Under the pieces are notes generated by a model, which ran no database searches, had not been told where the DNA came from, and was given only the letters and a program-made list of their open reading frames with translations. From NCBI GenBank assembly GCA_913061435.1, contig CAJXUK010000007.1:35604-99603 (forward strand): DNA of 64,000 nucleotides. The letters are read 5' to 3'. Both the position numbers and the translations under genes were made by a program. The stretch's first letter is position 1; the number at the start of each line of letters is the position of its first letter. Below are positions 53,717 to 63,071 of the stretch, one piece after another. The stretch is from an uncultured Thalassolituus sp. (GTDB lineage: Bacteria; Pseudomonadota; Gammaproteobacteria; Pseudomonadales; Oceanobacteraceae).

Positions 53717-53744
53717 AAAAGGGGTGGCTTAGGTTGCCCCTTTT
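53717..53744 (+). terminator. hairpin terminator after secA
   Basis: AAAAGGGG (53717-53724) and CCCCTTTT (53737-53744) form an 8-bp stem with a 12-base loop, ending in four T. Moderate strength. Confidence 0.6.
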
Positions 53745-53797
53745 GCGTTTAAACAGAAAAGCACTAAGCACTAATTAACAAAGAATGTGAGAATAAT

Positions 53798-55045
53798 ATG
53801 GCGGTTGGATTAGAAGTTTTAAAACATTACCACCCAGTAAATGGCGTTAATATTGGTATCGCACAAGCGGGCATCAAATATGAAAACCGCAACGACCTAG
53901 TCATTTTTGAACTAGCCGAAGGCAGCCGAGTAAGTGGAGTGTTCACATTAAATGCTTTTTGTGCAGCGCCAGTGCAAGTTGCTAAAAAACATCTAGCAGA
54001 AGGCAATATTCGTTACTTAGTAATAAACACCGGTAATGCTAATGCAGGTACTGGCCCCCAAGGTTTGGCTGACGCCCTAGAAAGCTGCACCCAGTTGGCC
54101 TATTTAACCAAGGTTCAAGCACAGCAAATTTTGCCTTTTTCAACGGGTGTGATTGGCGAACCCTTACCCATGGATAAACTGCTGTCGACACTGCCGAAAG
54201 CCTTAGGTGCCCTAACTGATAACGCTTGGGTAACTGCCGCTGAAGGGATTATGACAACAGACACCCTGCCCAAGGGCTACAGTCAGCAAGTTGCATTAAC
54301 GACCGCAGGTACTGAACAAGCCAGTTCTCAAGACATGATTAATATTTCTGGTATTTCTAAGGGCGCTGGCATGATCATGCCGAATATGGCGACCATGCTA
54401 GCTTACCTGACAACCGATGCAGTGATCGCACAGCCGCTATTAGACAGCATGTGTAAAGAACTGGCCGATAAGTCGTTTAACCGCGTCACTGTCGACGGCG
54501 ATACCTCGACCAATGACTCCTGCATATTAGTGGCAACAGCAAAAGCCGACATGGAAGAAATTAGCAGTGCACAAGATCCACGTTATGCAGCGCTTTTTTC
54601 CGCCTTATTAGATGCCTTTACCGTACTTTCTCATGCCATTGTTCGTGATGGCGAAGGTGCGACAAAATTTGTGACAATCAATGTCGAACAAGCCGCCAGT
54701 GTGCAAGAGGCTTTAGACGTTGCCTATACCGTAGCTCACTCTCCATTGGTAAAAACCGCTTTATTTGCCTGTGATGCTAATTGGGGGAGAATACTTGCAG
54801 CGGTAGGACGCGCTGGGGTAAAAGATATGGTATTAGAAAATATTGATATTTATCTCGATGATGTTTGTATTGTAAAAAATGGTGGTCGAGCTGCTAGTTA
54901 TCGCGAAGAAGCCGGAGCGGCCATTTTTGCTCAAGCTGAAATTACCATTAACATTCGTTTGGGTCGTGGTGACATCAGTGAGCGTGTCTGGACCACAGAT
55001 CTGTCTCACGACTATGTGAGCATTAATGCCGATTATCGTTCATAG
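53798..55045 (+). CDS. argJ: bifunctional ornithine acetyltransferase/N-acetylglutamate synthase
   Basis: 415-aa self-cleaving enzyme of the arginine cycle. GNANAGTGPQGLADA, FSTGVIGEPLPM and GISKGAGMIMPNMATMLAYL are visible; the cleavage/nucleophile Thr is in MATML. The C-terminal half has TVDGDTSTNDSC and DANWGRILAAVGRAG. Normal length. The preceding hairpin suggests an independent transcription unit with mutT and yacG downstream. Confidence 0.97.
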   Translation: MAVGLEVLKHYHPVNGVNIGIAQAGIKYENRNDLVIFELAEGSRVSGVFTLNAFCAAPVQVAKKHLAEGNIRYLVINTGNANAGTGPQGLADALESCTQLAYLTKVQAQQILPFSTGVIGEPLPMDKLLSTLPKALGALTDNAWVTAAEGIMTTDTLPKGYSQQVALTTAGTEQASSQDMINISGISKGAGMIMPNMATMLAYLTTDAVIAQPLLDSMCKELADKSFNRVTVDGDTSTNDSCILVATAKADMEEISSAQDPRYAALFSALLDAFTVLSHAIVRDGEGATKFVTINVEQAASVQEALDVAYTVAHSPLVKTALFACDANWGRILAAVGRAGVKDMVLENIDIYLDDVCIVKNGGRAASYREEAGAAIFAQAEITINIRLGRGDISERVWTTDLSHDYVSINADYRS

Positions 55046-55099
55046 ACTGATTTTAAAAGATTGATGTTAAGAGACTGATCTTAAAAGATTGATGTTAAG
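55044..55099. repeat. 28-bp tandem duplication at argJ stop
   Basis: Two 28-base units (55044-55071 and 55072-55099) starting AGACTGAT and ending GATGTTAAG, with one mismatch. A third partial unit (GGACTGGTAAG) follows. It starts inside the argJ TAG stop and fills the spacer to mutT. Confidence 0.85.
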
Positions 55100-55118
55100 G
55101 GACTGGTAAGAGAGTCGT

Positions 55119-55622
55119 ATGAAAAAGCACGTTCATGTAGCCGTAGGTATTGTTTTTGATTGTTTAAAAGAGCAAGCCGACAAGGGCGAAGGTCAAATAT
55201 TAATTGCCAAACGTGCTGAACATCAGCACCAAGGCGGTTTATGGGAATTTCCCGGTGGCAAGGTTGAAAGCGGAGAAAGCGTACAGGTTGCTTTGCAGCG
55301 GGAGTTAGAAGAAGAACTGGGGTTGATGACCTCGGTGATTAATATGACACCCGTCATCAGCATTCCTTTTCATTATCCTGACAAATCGGTATTGCTGGAC
55401 GTGTGGGCTGTTTATAACGAGCCAGATGCTCTAATTAAAGCTGGGCTTGCTTGCTCTGAAACTTCTGATTTAGACGTTTTCGAACTAGGCACTGGATTAG
55501 GCGGTAAAGAAGGCCAGCCACTGCTGTGGGTTAAACGCAGTGAGCTGGATCAATATCAATTTCCAGAAGCTAATGTAGCGATTTTAAACGTACTGATGGC
55601 AGCTAAAGATTCAAGTCTATGA
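55119..55622 (+). CDS. mutT: MutT-like Nudix hydrolase (8-oxo-dGTP diphosphatase)
   Basis: 167-aa Nudix protein. It has LIAKRAEHQHQGGLWEFPGGKVESGES and the complete Nudix box G-x5-E-x7-RELEEELG. It begins KKHVHVAVGIVFD, typical of the MutT located near secA and argJ in gammaproteobacteria. It is longer than E. coli MutT (129 aa) owing to an acidic loop (about 100-140) containing a Gly-rich LGTGLGGKEGQP. The 8-oxo-dGTP substrate is inferred from family and position. Confidence 0.88.
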   Translation: MKKHVHVAVGIVFDCLKEQADKGEGQILIAKRAEHQHQGGLWEFPGGKVESGESVQVALQRELEEELGLMTSVINMTPVISIPFHYPDKSVLLDVWAVYNEPDALIKAGLACSETSDLDVFELGTGLGGKEGQPLLWVKRSELDQYQFPEANVAILNVLMAAKDSSL

Positions 55623-55655
55623 TTCAAAGCTATGATTTAAACCCATGACTCAAGC
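55617..55655. repeat. 13-bp degenerate tandem repeat at mutT stop
   Basis: Three related 13-base units, CTATGATTCAAAG, CTATGATTTAAAC and CCATGACTCAAGC, start in the last codons of mutT and run into the spacer before yacG. Confidence 0.7.
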
Positions 55656-55689
55656 TCATGTTACAAAAGAATAAAGGAGAATAAGCACT

Positions 55690-55905
55690 ATGAGTAATGC
55701 CCTTAAAGTAAAATGTCCGACCTGTAAAAAAGAGGTTGTGTGGGCCGCAGAAGCAGTCGATCGCCCGTTTTGCAGTGAGCGCTGCAAACTGATCGACCTA
55801 GGTGCATGGGCAGACGGCAGTCATGCTATCCCAGGAAAGAGTGTCGAAGAAGAAATGATGTCGCAACAATGGGAACTAGAGCAACAAGATGCAAACCTGC
55901 ATTAA
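55690..55905 (+). CDS. yacG: DNA gyrase inhibitor YacG
   Basis: 71-aa zinc protein that binds GyrB and inhibits gyrase in E. coli. The zinc site is CPTCKKEV plus [17 protein letters not shown], an exact family signature, followed by an acidic tail. A good Shine-Dalgarno AAGGAG precedes the ATG. Convergent with coaE, whose stop lies 2 bases away; the yacG-coaE-pilD neighbourhood is conserved in gammaproteobacteria. Confidence 0.95.
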   Translation: MSNALKVKCPTCKKEVVWAAEAVDRPFCSERCKLIDLGAWADGSHAIPGKSVEEEMMSQQWELEQQDANLH

Positions 55906-55907
55906 TA

Positions 55908-56498
55908 TTAATTAAGCAGCGTTAAAATATCTTGATGCAAAGACGCCACACGGTCATCGAGGGTCGATAGCGGCTGACTGTTATCGATTACCCAATCTGC
56001 CTTAGCTAAGCGCTCAGCGCGGGGCAGTTGGGCAGCTATGATACGCTTAACCTGCGCTTCATCGTTATTATCCCGAGCGCAAGTACGCTCTATTTGTACA
56101 CTTTCAGCAACATCCACCACAATAATCTTATTCACTAAACTGGCTTGTTGACTCTCTATTAACAAAGGTGAAACCAACAAAGTATAAGCCGATTGTGAAC
56201 TGGCTAAATCACGAATAATTTCATCGCGAATGCGAGGGTGGGTGAACTGCTCCAGTTGCTTGCGTTTGCTGGTATCGGCAAATACTTGTTCGCGCAACCA
56301 AGCACGATTCAGCGTTTGATCTGCGAGTAATACCTCGGCACCAAAAAAATCCACAATATCGTGCCAAGCCGGTTGCTTGGGCTCTACAACAAACCGCGCT
56401 ACCACATCGGCATCGACCACATGGATCCCCAAGGCTTTAAAACGATCGCTAACCGCAGTTTTGCCGCTACCAATACCACCGGTTAAACCAATAATCAT
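55908..56498 (-). CDS. coaE: dephospho-CoA kinase
   Basis: 196-aa kinase for the last step of CoA synthesis. P-loop TGGIGSGKTAVSDRF, HVVDADVVAR, and the lid region FTHPRIRDEI. VSPLLIESQ and VIDNS complete the family pattern. Normal length. It lies 19 bases after pilD in the same direction. Confidence 0.97.
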   Translation of the reverse strand: MIIGLTGGIGSGKTAVSDRFKALGIHVVDADVVARFVVEPKQPAWHDIVDFFGAEVLLADQTLNRAWLREQVFADTSKRKQLEQFTHPRIRDEIIRDLASSQSAYTLLVSPLLIESQQASLVNKIIVVDVAESVQIERTCARDNNDEAQVKRIIAAQLPRAERLAKADWVIDNSQPLSTLDDRVASLHQDILTLLN

Positions 56499-56517
56499 TT
56501 ATTATTCCTTAAAACGG

Positions 56518-57450
56518 TTAATAAGCGGGTAAATACCAGGCCATAATTTCATCGCCCCACATCGCTGCAATCCAACCGGCTGCGGCTAAATAAGGGCCAA
56601 ACGGAATAGGAATGTTTTTATCGCGACCCATAATCATAATGCCAGCAATGCCCACAGCCGCGCCCACAAGTGACGACAGCAAAATAATCATAGGTAAAAA
56701 CTGCCAACCAAACCAAGCACCTAAAGCGGCCAGCAATTTAAAATCACCAAAGCCCATACCGTCTTTGCCAGTGAGTAATTTAAACACCCAAAATACCGAC
56801 CACAGCGATAAATATCCGGCTACCGCACCGATCACTGCACTTTGTAAATCAACAAAGGTATGGTCAATATTCAGCAATAAACCCAGCCACATTAACGACA
56901 GTGTCATGGTGTCGGGCAGTATTTGGTGATCAATATCAATCATACTCATGGCGACTAACGCCCAAGTAAATATCAGCATCGCGCCTAATTGAATCGAAAA
57001 AGGAAACTTAATCAACAAGGCCACGCTTAATAACGCGGTAACGAATTCTACCAAGGGGTAGCGTAACGATATCTTGGTGTCGTGTCCGGTTTTAGCGCAT
57101 CCAGCACAACGTCCTTTTAATAAAACATAACTCACAATCGGGATATTTTGCCAAGCCTTAACTGGGCTTTGGCAACGGGGGCAGTGAGAAGACGGTTTAG
57201 ACAAGGTATAGGGCGTGTCTAAATCTTGAAAAGCAGGGTGGTCAGGCAAGTTGTCGGCCAAATCTTTACTGTCTATTAGCCAACTACGGAACATCATAAT
57301 CGGGTAGCGCAAAATCACCACGTTTAAAAAACTACCGATTAACAGCGATAAAATAACAACTAAAACAGGTAACGCATAAGGCTGATGCTGCAGATAGTGT
57401 GCAACATCGGCAAGGGATGCCAGTTGCACACTCATAGAAGAAAAAATCAT
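56518..57450 (-). CDS. pilD: type IV prepilin peptidase/N-methyltransferase
   Basis: 310-aa inner-membrane aspartic protease that cuts prepilins after the leader Gly and methylates the new N-terminus. A tetracysteine zinc site CPRC...CAGC is in the first cytoplasmic loop. Catalytic Asp residues are in MIDIDHQILPD and GFGDFKLLAALGAWFG. About eight membrane segments. Start ATG at 57450 overlaps the pilC stop (TAATG). Confidence 0.96.
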   Translation of the reverse strand: MIFSSMSVQLASLADVAHYLQHQPYALPVLVVILSLLIGSFLNVVILRYPIMMFRSWLIDSKDLADNLPDHPAFQDLDTPYTLSKPSSHCPRCQSPVKAWQNIPIVSYVLLKGRCAGCAKTGHDTKISLRYPLVEFVTALLSVALLIKFPFSIQLGAMLIFTWALVAMSMIDIDHQILPDTMTLSLMWLGLLLNIDHTFVDLQSAVIGAVAGYLSLWSVFWVFKLLTGKDGMGFGDFKLLAALGAWFGWQFLPMIILLSSLVGAAVGIAGIMIMGRDKNIPIPFGPYLAAAGWIAAMWGDEIMAWYLPAY

Positions 57451-58676
57451 TAGATGGCTTTACCCATTTCAAAAATCGGCAGATACATAGCGACAATCAT
57501 GCCACCAATCACCACCCCTAAAAATGACATCACCAAAGGTTCCATCAGCGAGGTCAAGTTATCCACTGCGTTGTCGACCTCGTCTTCAAAATAATCGGCG
57601 GCTTTCGATAACATGCTGTCTAGGGCACCCGATTCTTCACCAATACTGGTCATTTGCACCACCATGTTGGGGAATACACCAGTCGACTTCATCGCAAAGT
57701 GCATCTGCTGACCCTGCGATACTTCGTCACGGACACTGATCACCGCTTTACGATACACTGAGTTACCCACCGCTCCGGCCACCGATTCTAGTGCTTCTAC
57801 CAAGGGCACACCGGCGGCGAACGTGGTTGATAACACTCGCGCAAAGCGAGCAACCGCGGCTTTCATAATTAAATCACCAAACACCGGTGCTTTTAATAAG
57901 CCTGCTTCAAACTTGTCTTTAAAAGCCGGGGACTTAGCCAGTGCTTGTTTTAGTGTGAAAATAAAACCGATAACAGCAGCAACCATGTAATACCAATAGG
58001 CTTGCGTCCATTCTGAAATAGCCACCACCATTTTGGTAGGTGCCGGTAAGTCAGAGCCAAAGCTCTTAAACATAGATTCAAAAGTCGGTACCACTTTTAC
58101 CAACAAAATGACCGTTACTACCGCGGCAACAAGCATAGTAATGGCAGGGTACATCATGGCTTTTTTGATTTTGGCTTTTAACGCTTCGGTTTTTTCTTGG
58201 TAGATCGCCACTTTATCCAGCATGGTCTCCAAGGCACCAGACTGCTCACCGGATTGAATTAAGTTACAAAACAACTCATCAAAGTGGTTAGGATGCTTTT
58301 GCAGCGCCGAAGCAAAATCGTTACCCGCAGATACGTCGTCACGTACCTGAGAAATCAGTTTTTTCATCGCTGGGTTATCAACCCCGTCACCCACAATATC
58401 AAACGACTGCACTAATGGCACACCGGCTTTCATCATGGTAGCCATTTGGCGGGTAAAAAACGTAATGTCGGTAGACGTGATCTTTTTACTGCCACCAAAG
58501 CTGATCAAGGGCGTGGCTTTTTTCTTCACTTTACCAGGCTGAATACCTTGTTTACGCAGCTGCGCTTTAACCGTCGCCATATTCGGGCCAGAGGTTTCAC
58601 CTTTAACCTTTTGTCCTTTACGGTTGCTGCCTTCCCATTCAAACGTTACCTGTTTGGGTGTTTTATCTTTGGCCAT
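57450..58676 (-). CDS. pilC: type IV pilus platform protein PilC
   Basis: 408-aa inner-membrane platform for pilus assembly, with two T2SSF domains. TFFTRQMATMMKAGVPLVQS opens the first, and RFARVLSTTFAAGVPLVEAL opens the second. Membrane segments are near 175-195, 220-240 and 380-400. It links the PilB and PilT ATPases to the growing pilus. 31 bases after pilB. Confidence 0.97.
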   Translation of the reverse strand: MAKDKTPKQVTFEWEGSNRKGQKVKGETSGPNMATVKAQLRKQGIQPGKVKKKATPLISFGGSKKITSTDITFFTRQMATMMKAGVPLVQSFDIVGDGVDNPAMKKLISQVRDDVSAGNDFASALQKHPNHFDELFCNLIQSGEQSGALETMLDKVAIYQEKTEALKAKIKKAMMYPAITMLVAAVVTVILLVKVVPTFESMFKSFGSDLPAPTKMVVAISEWTQAYWYYMVAAVIGFIFTLKQALAKSPAFKDKFEAGLLKAPVFGDLIMKAAVARFARVLSTTFAAGVPLVEALESVAGAVGNSVYRKAVISVRDEVSQGQQMHFAMKSTGVFPNMVVQMTSIGEESGALDSMLSKAADYFEDEVDNAVDNLTSLMEPLVMSFLGVVIGGMIVAMYLPIFEMGKAI

Positions 58677-58707
58677 TGTCTTGTTCCATTATCTTATCAG
58701 TATGGCA

Positions 58708-60393
58708 TTAATCGGATGTCACTCGATTCGCTTCTTCAAGGCTGGTAACGCCTTGATGTACTTTTTGCAGCGCAGACACACGCAAATTATTAAAGCCTTC
58801 TTCTGCAGCTACTGCGGCAATTTCTAGCGAGTTGCCACCATCCATGATGATTTTTGACACCGCCGGAGTGATCTTAACCACTTCGTAAATACCCACGCGC
58901 CCTTTATAGCCTTTATTGCAAGCATCACAGCCTACAGCCTTAAAAAACGTACCGCTGGCAATCATCTCTTTGCTCATACCCGCATCAAGTAAAACCTGTT
59001 CAGGTATATCCGCTGGTTGTTTACACACCTTGCATAAACGACGCCCTAAGCGTTGGGCAATAATCAAACTTACCGAGGTAGCAATATTAAACGCTGGCAC
59101 GCCCATATTGGCAAGGCGGGTTAACGTTTCTGGGGCGCTGTTGGTGTGTAACGTGGATAAAACCAAGTGCCCAGTTTGCGCCGCTTTAATCGCGATCGAT
59201 GCGGTATCTAAATCTCGAATCTCACCAACCATGACAATATCGGGATCTTGGCGTAAAAACGAGCGTAGTGCTTCACCAAAATCTAAGCCAACCTTGGCAT
59301 TAACGTTGACTTGGTTAATGCCCTCTAGGTTAATCTCAACCGGATCTTCGGCGGTAGAAATATTGGTTTCTTCGGTATTAAGAATATTTAAACCGGTATA
59401 CAAGGATACAGTTTTACCTGAACCCGTAGGGCCGGTAACTAAAATCATACCTTGCGGTTGCGCTAGCGCTTCCATATACAAGGCTTTTTGGTCTTCTTCG
59501 TAGCCTAGAGCATCAATACCCATTTGCGCACTGGAAGGATCTAGAATACGTAAAACGACTTTTTCACCCCACAGAGTCGGTAAGGTGTTAACCCGAAAAT
59601 CAATCGCCTTAGTTTTGGATATTTTCATCTTAATACGGCCGTCTTGTGGCACCCGTCGTTCAGAAATATCCATCTTCGACATCACTTTTAAGCGCGCCGC
59701 AATTTTGCCCGACAAATTAATCGGTGGGCTAGAAACCTCTTGTAAAATACCGTCGGTACGAAGTCGGATACGGTAGCGTTTTTCGTAAGGCTCAAAATGA
59801 ATATCCGAAGAGCCCTTTTTAATTGCATCCAATAAAATCTTGTTTACAAAACGTACAATCGGCGCATCTTCCCCCGTACCCGGTTCATCGCGCTTTTGCT
59901 CTTCTTCTGGGTTTTCAATATCAACATCAAGGTCTTCATCATCTAAATCATCAAAAGAACTGTCTTCGGCAGAGATAAATTTTTCAACAAGAATCGCCAG
60001 TTTATTTTCTTCAACAATAACCGGCTCTACATTCATGCCGGTATTGAATTTAATCTCGTCTATCGCAGTAATGTTTGAAGGATCGCTTTGCGCAAGAAAT
60101 AAACGGTTACCGCGCTTAAAAATAGGCAGTACACGGTGTTTTTCGATTAACTCATTACTAACCACGTCTTTTATTAGTAGCTCAGTATCAAACGCCGCTA
60201 AATCTAATAAGGGTAAGCCAAATTCGTTAGAGGCTAGGTTAGCCACTTGCAAGGCATCGACATAACCATTTTTAACGGCCACTGCAACGAAGGTCGAATT
60301 TTCAGCTTTGGCTATATCAAGGGCTTTACGAGCATTTTCTTCGTCAATTAAACCGGCTAGATTCAAAGATCGGGCTAAACCATTTAGATTCAT
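58708..60393 (-). CDS. pilB: type IV pilus extension ATPase PilB
   Basis: 561-aa hexameric ATPase powering pilus extension. It has an N-terminal MshEN-like domain (about 1-140), then an acidic linker (DDLDDEDLDVDIENPEEE). The ATPase core has Walker A GPTGSGKTVSLYTGL, the Asp box STAEDPVEINLEGINQVNV, Walker B DPDIVMVGEIRD, a His box TGHLVLSTLHTNSAPET, and the zinc site CKVC...CDAC. Complete. Confidence 0.97.
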   Translation of the reverse strand: MNLNGLARSLNLAGLIDEENARKALDIAKAENSTFVAVAVKNGYVDALQVANLASNEFGLPLLDLAAFDTELLIKDVVSNELIEKHRVLPIFKRGNRLFLAQSDPSNITAIDEIKFNTGMNVEPVIVEENKLAILVEKFISAEDSSFDDLDDEDLDVDIENPEEEQKRDEPGTGEDAPIVRFVNKILLDAIKKGSSDIHFEPYEKRYRIRLRTDGILQEVSSPPINLSGKIAARLKVMSKMDISERRVPQDGRIKMKISKTKAIDFRVNTLPTLWGEKVVLRILDPSSAQMGIDALGYEEDQKALYMEALAQPQGMILVTGPTGSGKTVSLYTGLNILNTEETNISTAEDPVEINLEGINQVNVNAKVGLDFGEALRSFLRQDPDIVMVGEIRDLDTASIAIKAAQTGHLVLSTLHTNSAPETLTRLANMGVPAFNIATSVSLIIAQRLGRRLCKVCKQPADIPEQVLLDAGMSKEMIASGTFFKAVGCDACNKGYKGRVGIYEVVKITPAVSKIIMDGGNSLEIAAVAAEEGFNNLRVSALQKVHQGVTSLEEANRVTSD

Positions 60394-60596
60394 AAACTGG
60401 GTGCTTTCTTATAGTTGCTTTTCTTAAAGGTACTTTTATTTTTTTAACGATGTATCAACGCCAATTTAAGGCTATTAGTTAGTGTACTGCAAATAATAAG
60501 AAATAGGAAAGGCCGAGCAGTGAAAGCTAAGACGCAGTAGGGCGTTAAGTTGAAAGAGTGTGAAGCAGTTTGAATGAATGGTAAATCGCAGGCAAT

Positions 60597-60619
60597 AAAA
60601 AAGGCCCCGAAGGGCCTTT
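60597..60619 (-). terminator. rho-independent terminator of pilA
   Basis: AAAGGCCC (60600-60607) and GGGCCTTT (60612-60619) around a CGAA loop. The A-run at 60597-60602 is a T-run on the minus strand. Confidence 0.92.
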
Positions 60620-60641
60620 CTGCTAAATATTCAGCAAGCTT

Positions 60642-61148
60642 TTAACTACCATTAACATTACGCTCAAGATAAGTCTCAATTAATGCTACAGTGTTAGCAT
60701 CATTAACAGCGTCATCACCGGCAGTTGCAGAAAATTGACTTGTCCATGTTGTAACAGCTCCACCAAAATTAGGCGTGAGTGTGATAATAGGAGCGGTTAA
60801 TGTACCGCCAGTAACACTAGTATCAAGATAAAGTGCAATCACTCCAGCGGTTGAAACAGTGATTCGTGAAATTTCGTCCATGGATGCAACAGCAGGTTCA
60901 CGCATGCCAATACCTTGCCATCCAGTAGCGTTAGCAGTGTTAGTATCTAACGCAGTAATTGTGCCACCCTCATTATTAGTAATGGTTAATGCAGTTTGAA
61001 TATTGTTCACAGTAGCTAAAGCGGTCGCCACTTTTGTACGTACAATGTAATCACGATACATTGGGATAGATACAGATGCTAAAATACCAATAATCGCAAC
61101 TACGATCATCAATTCGATTAAGGTAAAACCTTTTTGTTGTGTTTTCAT
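60642..61148 (-). CDS. pilA: type IVa major pilin PilA, cysteine-free
   Basis: 168-aa prepilin from the ATG at 61148 (GGAG Shine-Dalgarno). It has a 7-residue leader MKTQQKG, with cleavage before [19 protein letters not shown] (Glu5 of mature pilin present). The globular part is Thr/Ala/Asn-rich. Unlike typical PilA there is not a single cysteine, so the C-terminal disulfide D-loop is absent. The chain ends in NVNGS, with Ser as the last residue. Transcribed from a sigma-54 promoter upstream, with its own terminator. Confidence 0.93.
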   Translation of the reverse strand: MKTQQKGFTLIELMIVVAIIGILASVSIPMYRDYIVRTKVATALATVNNIQTALTITNNEGGTITALDTNTANATGWQGIGMREPAVASMDEISRITVSTAGVIALYLDTSVTGGTLTAPIITLTPNFGGAVTTWTSQFSATAGDDAVNDANTVALIETYLERNVNGS

Positions 61149-61225
61149 GGACTGCTCCAAAATTTTATTATGAGTGAATCATTATAATAATGCTTCACAT
61201 TGTTTGTATTAACACTTAAATAATC

Positions 61226-61242
61226 TGCAGTTACTGTGCCAA
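61226..61242 (-). promoter_or_regulatory. sigma-54 promoter of pilA
   Basis: On the minus strand TTGGCAC, five bases AGTAA, then CTGCA matches the -24/-12 consensus TGGCAC-N5-TTGCA except for one base. It lies 78 bases before the pilA ATG. Control of pilA by RpoN and PilR is known in pseudomonads. A perfect dyad CCAACT-N6-AGTTGG (61239-61256) overlaps the -24 side. Confidence 0.75.
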
Positions 61243-61256
61243 CTTGTGTGAGTTGG

Positions 61257-61544
61257 TGTCAGTGGCTGACAAGAAGTGGAAAGAAGCATACCTTGCTTGG
61301 TTGGGGGCGTCTAGCAGGTCTATGAACGGTAGTGTTAACTGGTTAACAATAACGCACTTTTAAAAAATTAACGATGAATTTATTGACAAATTTTGTCACT
61401 AAGTCCTAAAAATAGTCAGCTTATACTGTTGATTCTGCTTATAAACTCAGCTAGTTGGCTTACCTCATGGATCATTCGTTTACCTAATTAGGATTAGAAA
61501 TGCTTAATGTTGGGCTTTTGGAAAATTTAACAATGCTGCTATTG
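61257..61544. other. spacer between pilA promoter and O-antigen-ligase-like gene
   Basis: AT-rich with no ORF. It should hold PilR-type enhancer sites for pilA and the 3' end of the upstream minus-strand gene. No terminator hairpin or clear repeat is visible apart from short GTTAACTGGTTAAC (61331-61344), an imperfect palindrome. Confidence 0.5.
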
Positions 61545-63044
61545 TCAATATAGGCGTTCGATATAGCGCTGCTTTAATAGTTCCATTTCTTCTGTTTTAT
61601 AGCGCTGATAGTTCCATGTTTCAGAAAAATACAGCGGGTAGCGTGCGTTCCAGTTGATCCATTGTTCAGTTTTTACACCGTACTGAGAATAATACAGCTG
61701 GTAGATGAAAAGAGCACTGTAGCTGGCGCTGGCTGATATGGCGATCGTTAAAGCTAAGGCGACTGCTTTACTAAATATTTTTTGTGTTGGTTGATTTTCA
61801 GTAGCTTTATTAGAAGCAGGCCAAGCTAAGGCGATACAGATACCTGCAATAATGCTGCTGATGAATAACCCGTAAGCGTGATAAAGAATACCGTCGAATA
61901 CAGACAGTATTAAGGTTGATAGCAGCACAAGATAAAACAATTGGCTGGTTTGATCGGCTTTTATTATGTGCTTTGTGAGTACAAAAAAGAAGTAGCTCGG
62001 AATCAATAAACCAATAGGCCCAAACGCTAACAGCAGTTGAATAATACTGCTGTGCGGATGAGCAATACCTTCAGCATTTCCAATGGCAGGAATAATATAA
62101 AAATAACCATCTGCACCAATACCGGTGATCGGTGCCACTCGCCACCAATGAACAATAGATTCAATAAAGATTTCTAAGCGTGATGAGCTCATGGCGTTGA
62201 GTGACACGCCCTTTTCACCGACATGTCTTAATAAATTTAAGCTTGGATTGTCTACCAGAAAAAACAGAGAAATAATTAAGCCCGCGATCGGCGCAATAAT
62301 TAACCATTGCTTGTGTTCTTTGCTAATAAAAAAATGCAATACTGTAGTGATGCTTACGGCCAAAAATGTACCACGCCCGCCCAGCCAAAATACCAGCGCC
62401 CAGCATACAATCAAGTAGCTAGCGATCCAATAGCTAGTTCCCCAGAAACCAGTGCTTCGGTGCGTGTTTTTACCTTCGCGAGCATGCATCTCTAATAAGA
62501 AATAACCGACAGGAACCGCAACCGCGATCAGTTGGCCAAAATGGCGAATATTCACAAAGAAGGGAATGTCGCTCACCCAGTTGTGCTTAATGGGGTTGGC
62601 TAATAGATTCCAATATAAAATAAACGCAGCCAAACACAGTAATACCGCTGCAACGATGGCTTTTAGTAGTAAGTTAATCAGATCGGGTTGTTTGCTGAGG
62701 ATAAAATACAAACATAAGCCCATGAGTACGCTGGTCAGTATCTCAAACCAGCGCACCATAGCAGGCCAAGGTTGGTCGCCAAGTAGGGTGGATAGTAGCG
62801 TCCAAGCTAACCAAATAATAAGCAGTACGCTGGCTTGTTTAGGTAGCGCTATTTTGGCAGTGGCAATTGCAGGTAAAGACAAGGCAATAAAGCCAGTGCC
62901 TAATATGAGTGAGATCGCCCGCGTGGTTAAAGGTTGTTGAAAGATATGAATACTTTCACGCATCAGCAAAAAGCCCACAATGGTGCAGGCTAAATAGACA
63001 ATCGGAATTGAGTATCTATTAAGAGTGATGCCGAATATTTGCAT
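61545..63044 (-). CDS. O-antigen ligase-like/pilin O-glycosyltransferase membrane protein
   Basis: 499-aa polytopic membrane protein with about 11-12 hydrophobic segments and a Wzy_C/O-antigen-ligase region: WLGGRGTFLAVSI, a large periplasmic loop with SSSRLEIFIESIVHWWRVAP, ITGIGADGYFYI, and AHPHSSIIQLLLAFGPIG. The Arg in GGRGT and the His in the HPHS motif are typical. It lies next to pilA, as TfpO/PilO does in some pseudomonads, and the pilin ends in Ser, so it may transfer an O-antigen unit to pilin. It could instead be a lipopolysaccharide ligase (WaaL) or PglL relative. Confidence 0.75.
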   Translation of the reverse strand: MQIFGITLNRYSIPIVYLACTIVGFLLMRESIHIFQQPLTTRAISLILGTGFIALSLPAIATAKIALPKQASVLLIIWLAWTLLSTLLGDQPWPAMVRWFEILTSVLMGLCLYFILSKQPDLINLLLKAIVAAVLLCLAAFILYWNLLANPIKHNWVSDIPFFVNIRHFGQLIAVAVPVGYFLLEMHAREGKNTHRSTGFWGTSYWIASYLIVCWALVFWLGGRGTFLAVSITTVLHFFISKEHKQWLIIAPIAGLIISLFFLVDNPSLNLLRHVGEKGVSLNAMSSSRLEIFIESIVHWWRVAPITGIGADGYFYIIPAIGNAEGIAHPHSSIIQLLLAFGPIGLLIPSYFFFVLTKHIIKADQTSQLFYLVLLSTLILSVFDGILYHAYGLFISSIIAGICIALAWPASNKATENQPTQKIFSKAVALALTIAISASASYSALFIYQLYYSQYGVKTEQWINWNARYPLYFSETWNYQRYKTEEMELLKQRYIERLY

Positions 63045-63071
63045 TGTTTTGCCTTGTGTTAAAGCGCGGTT

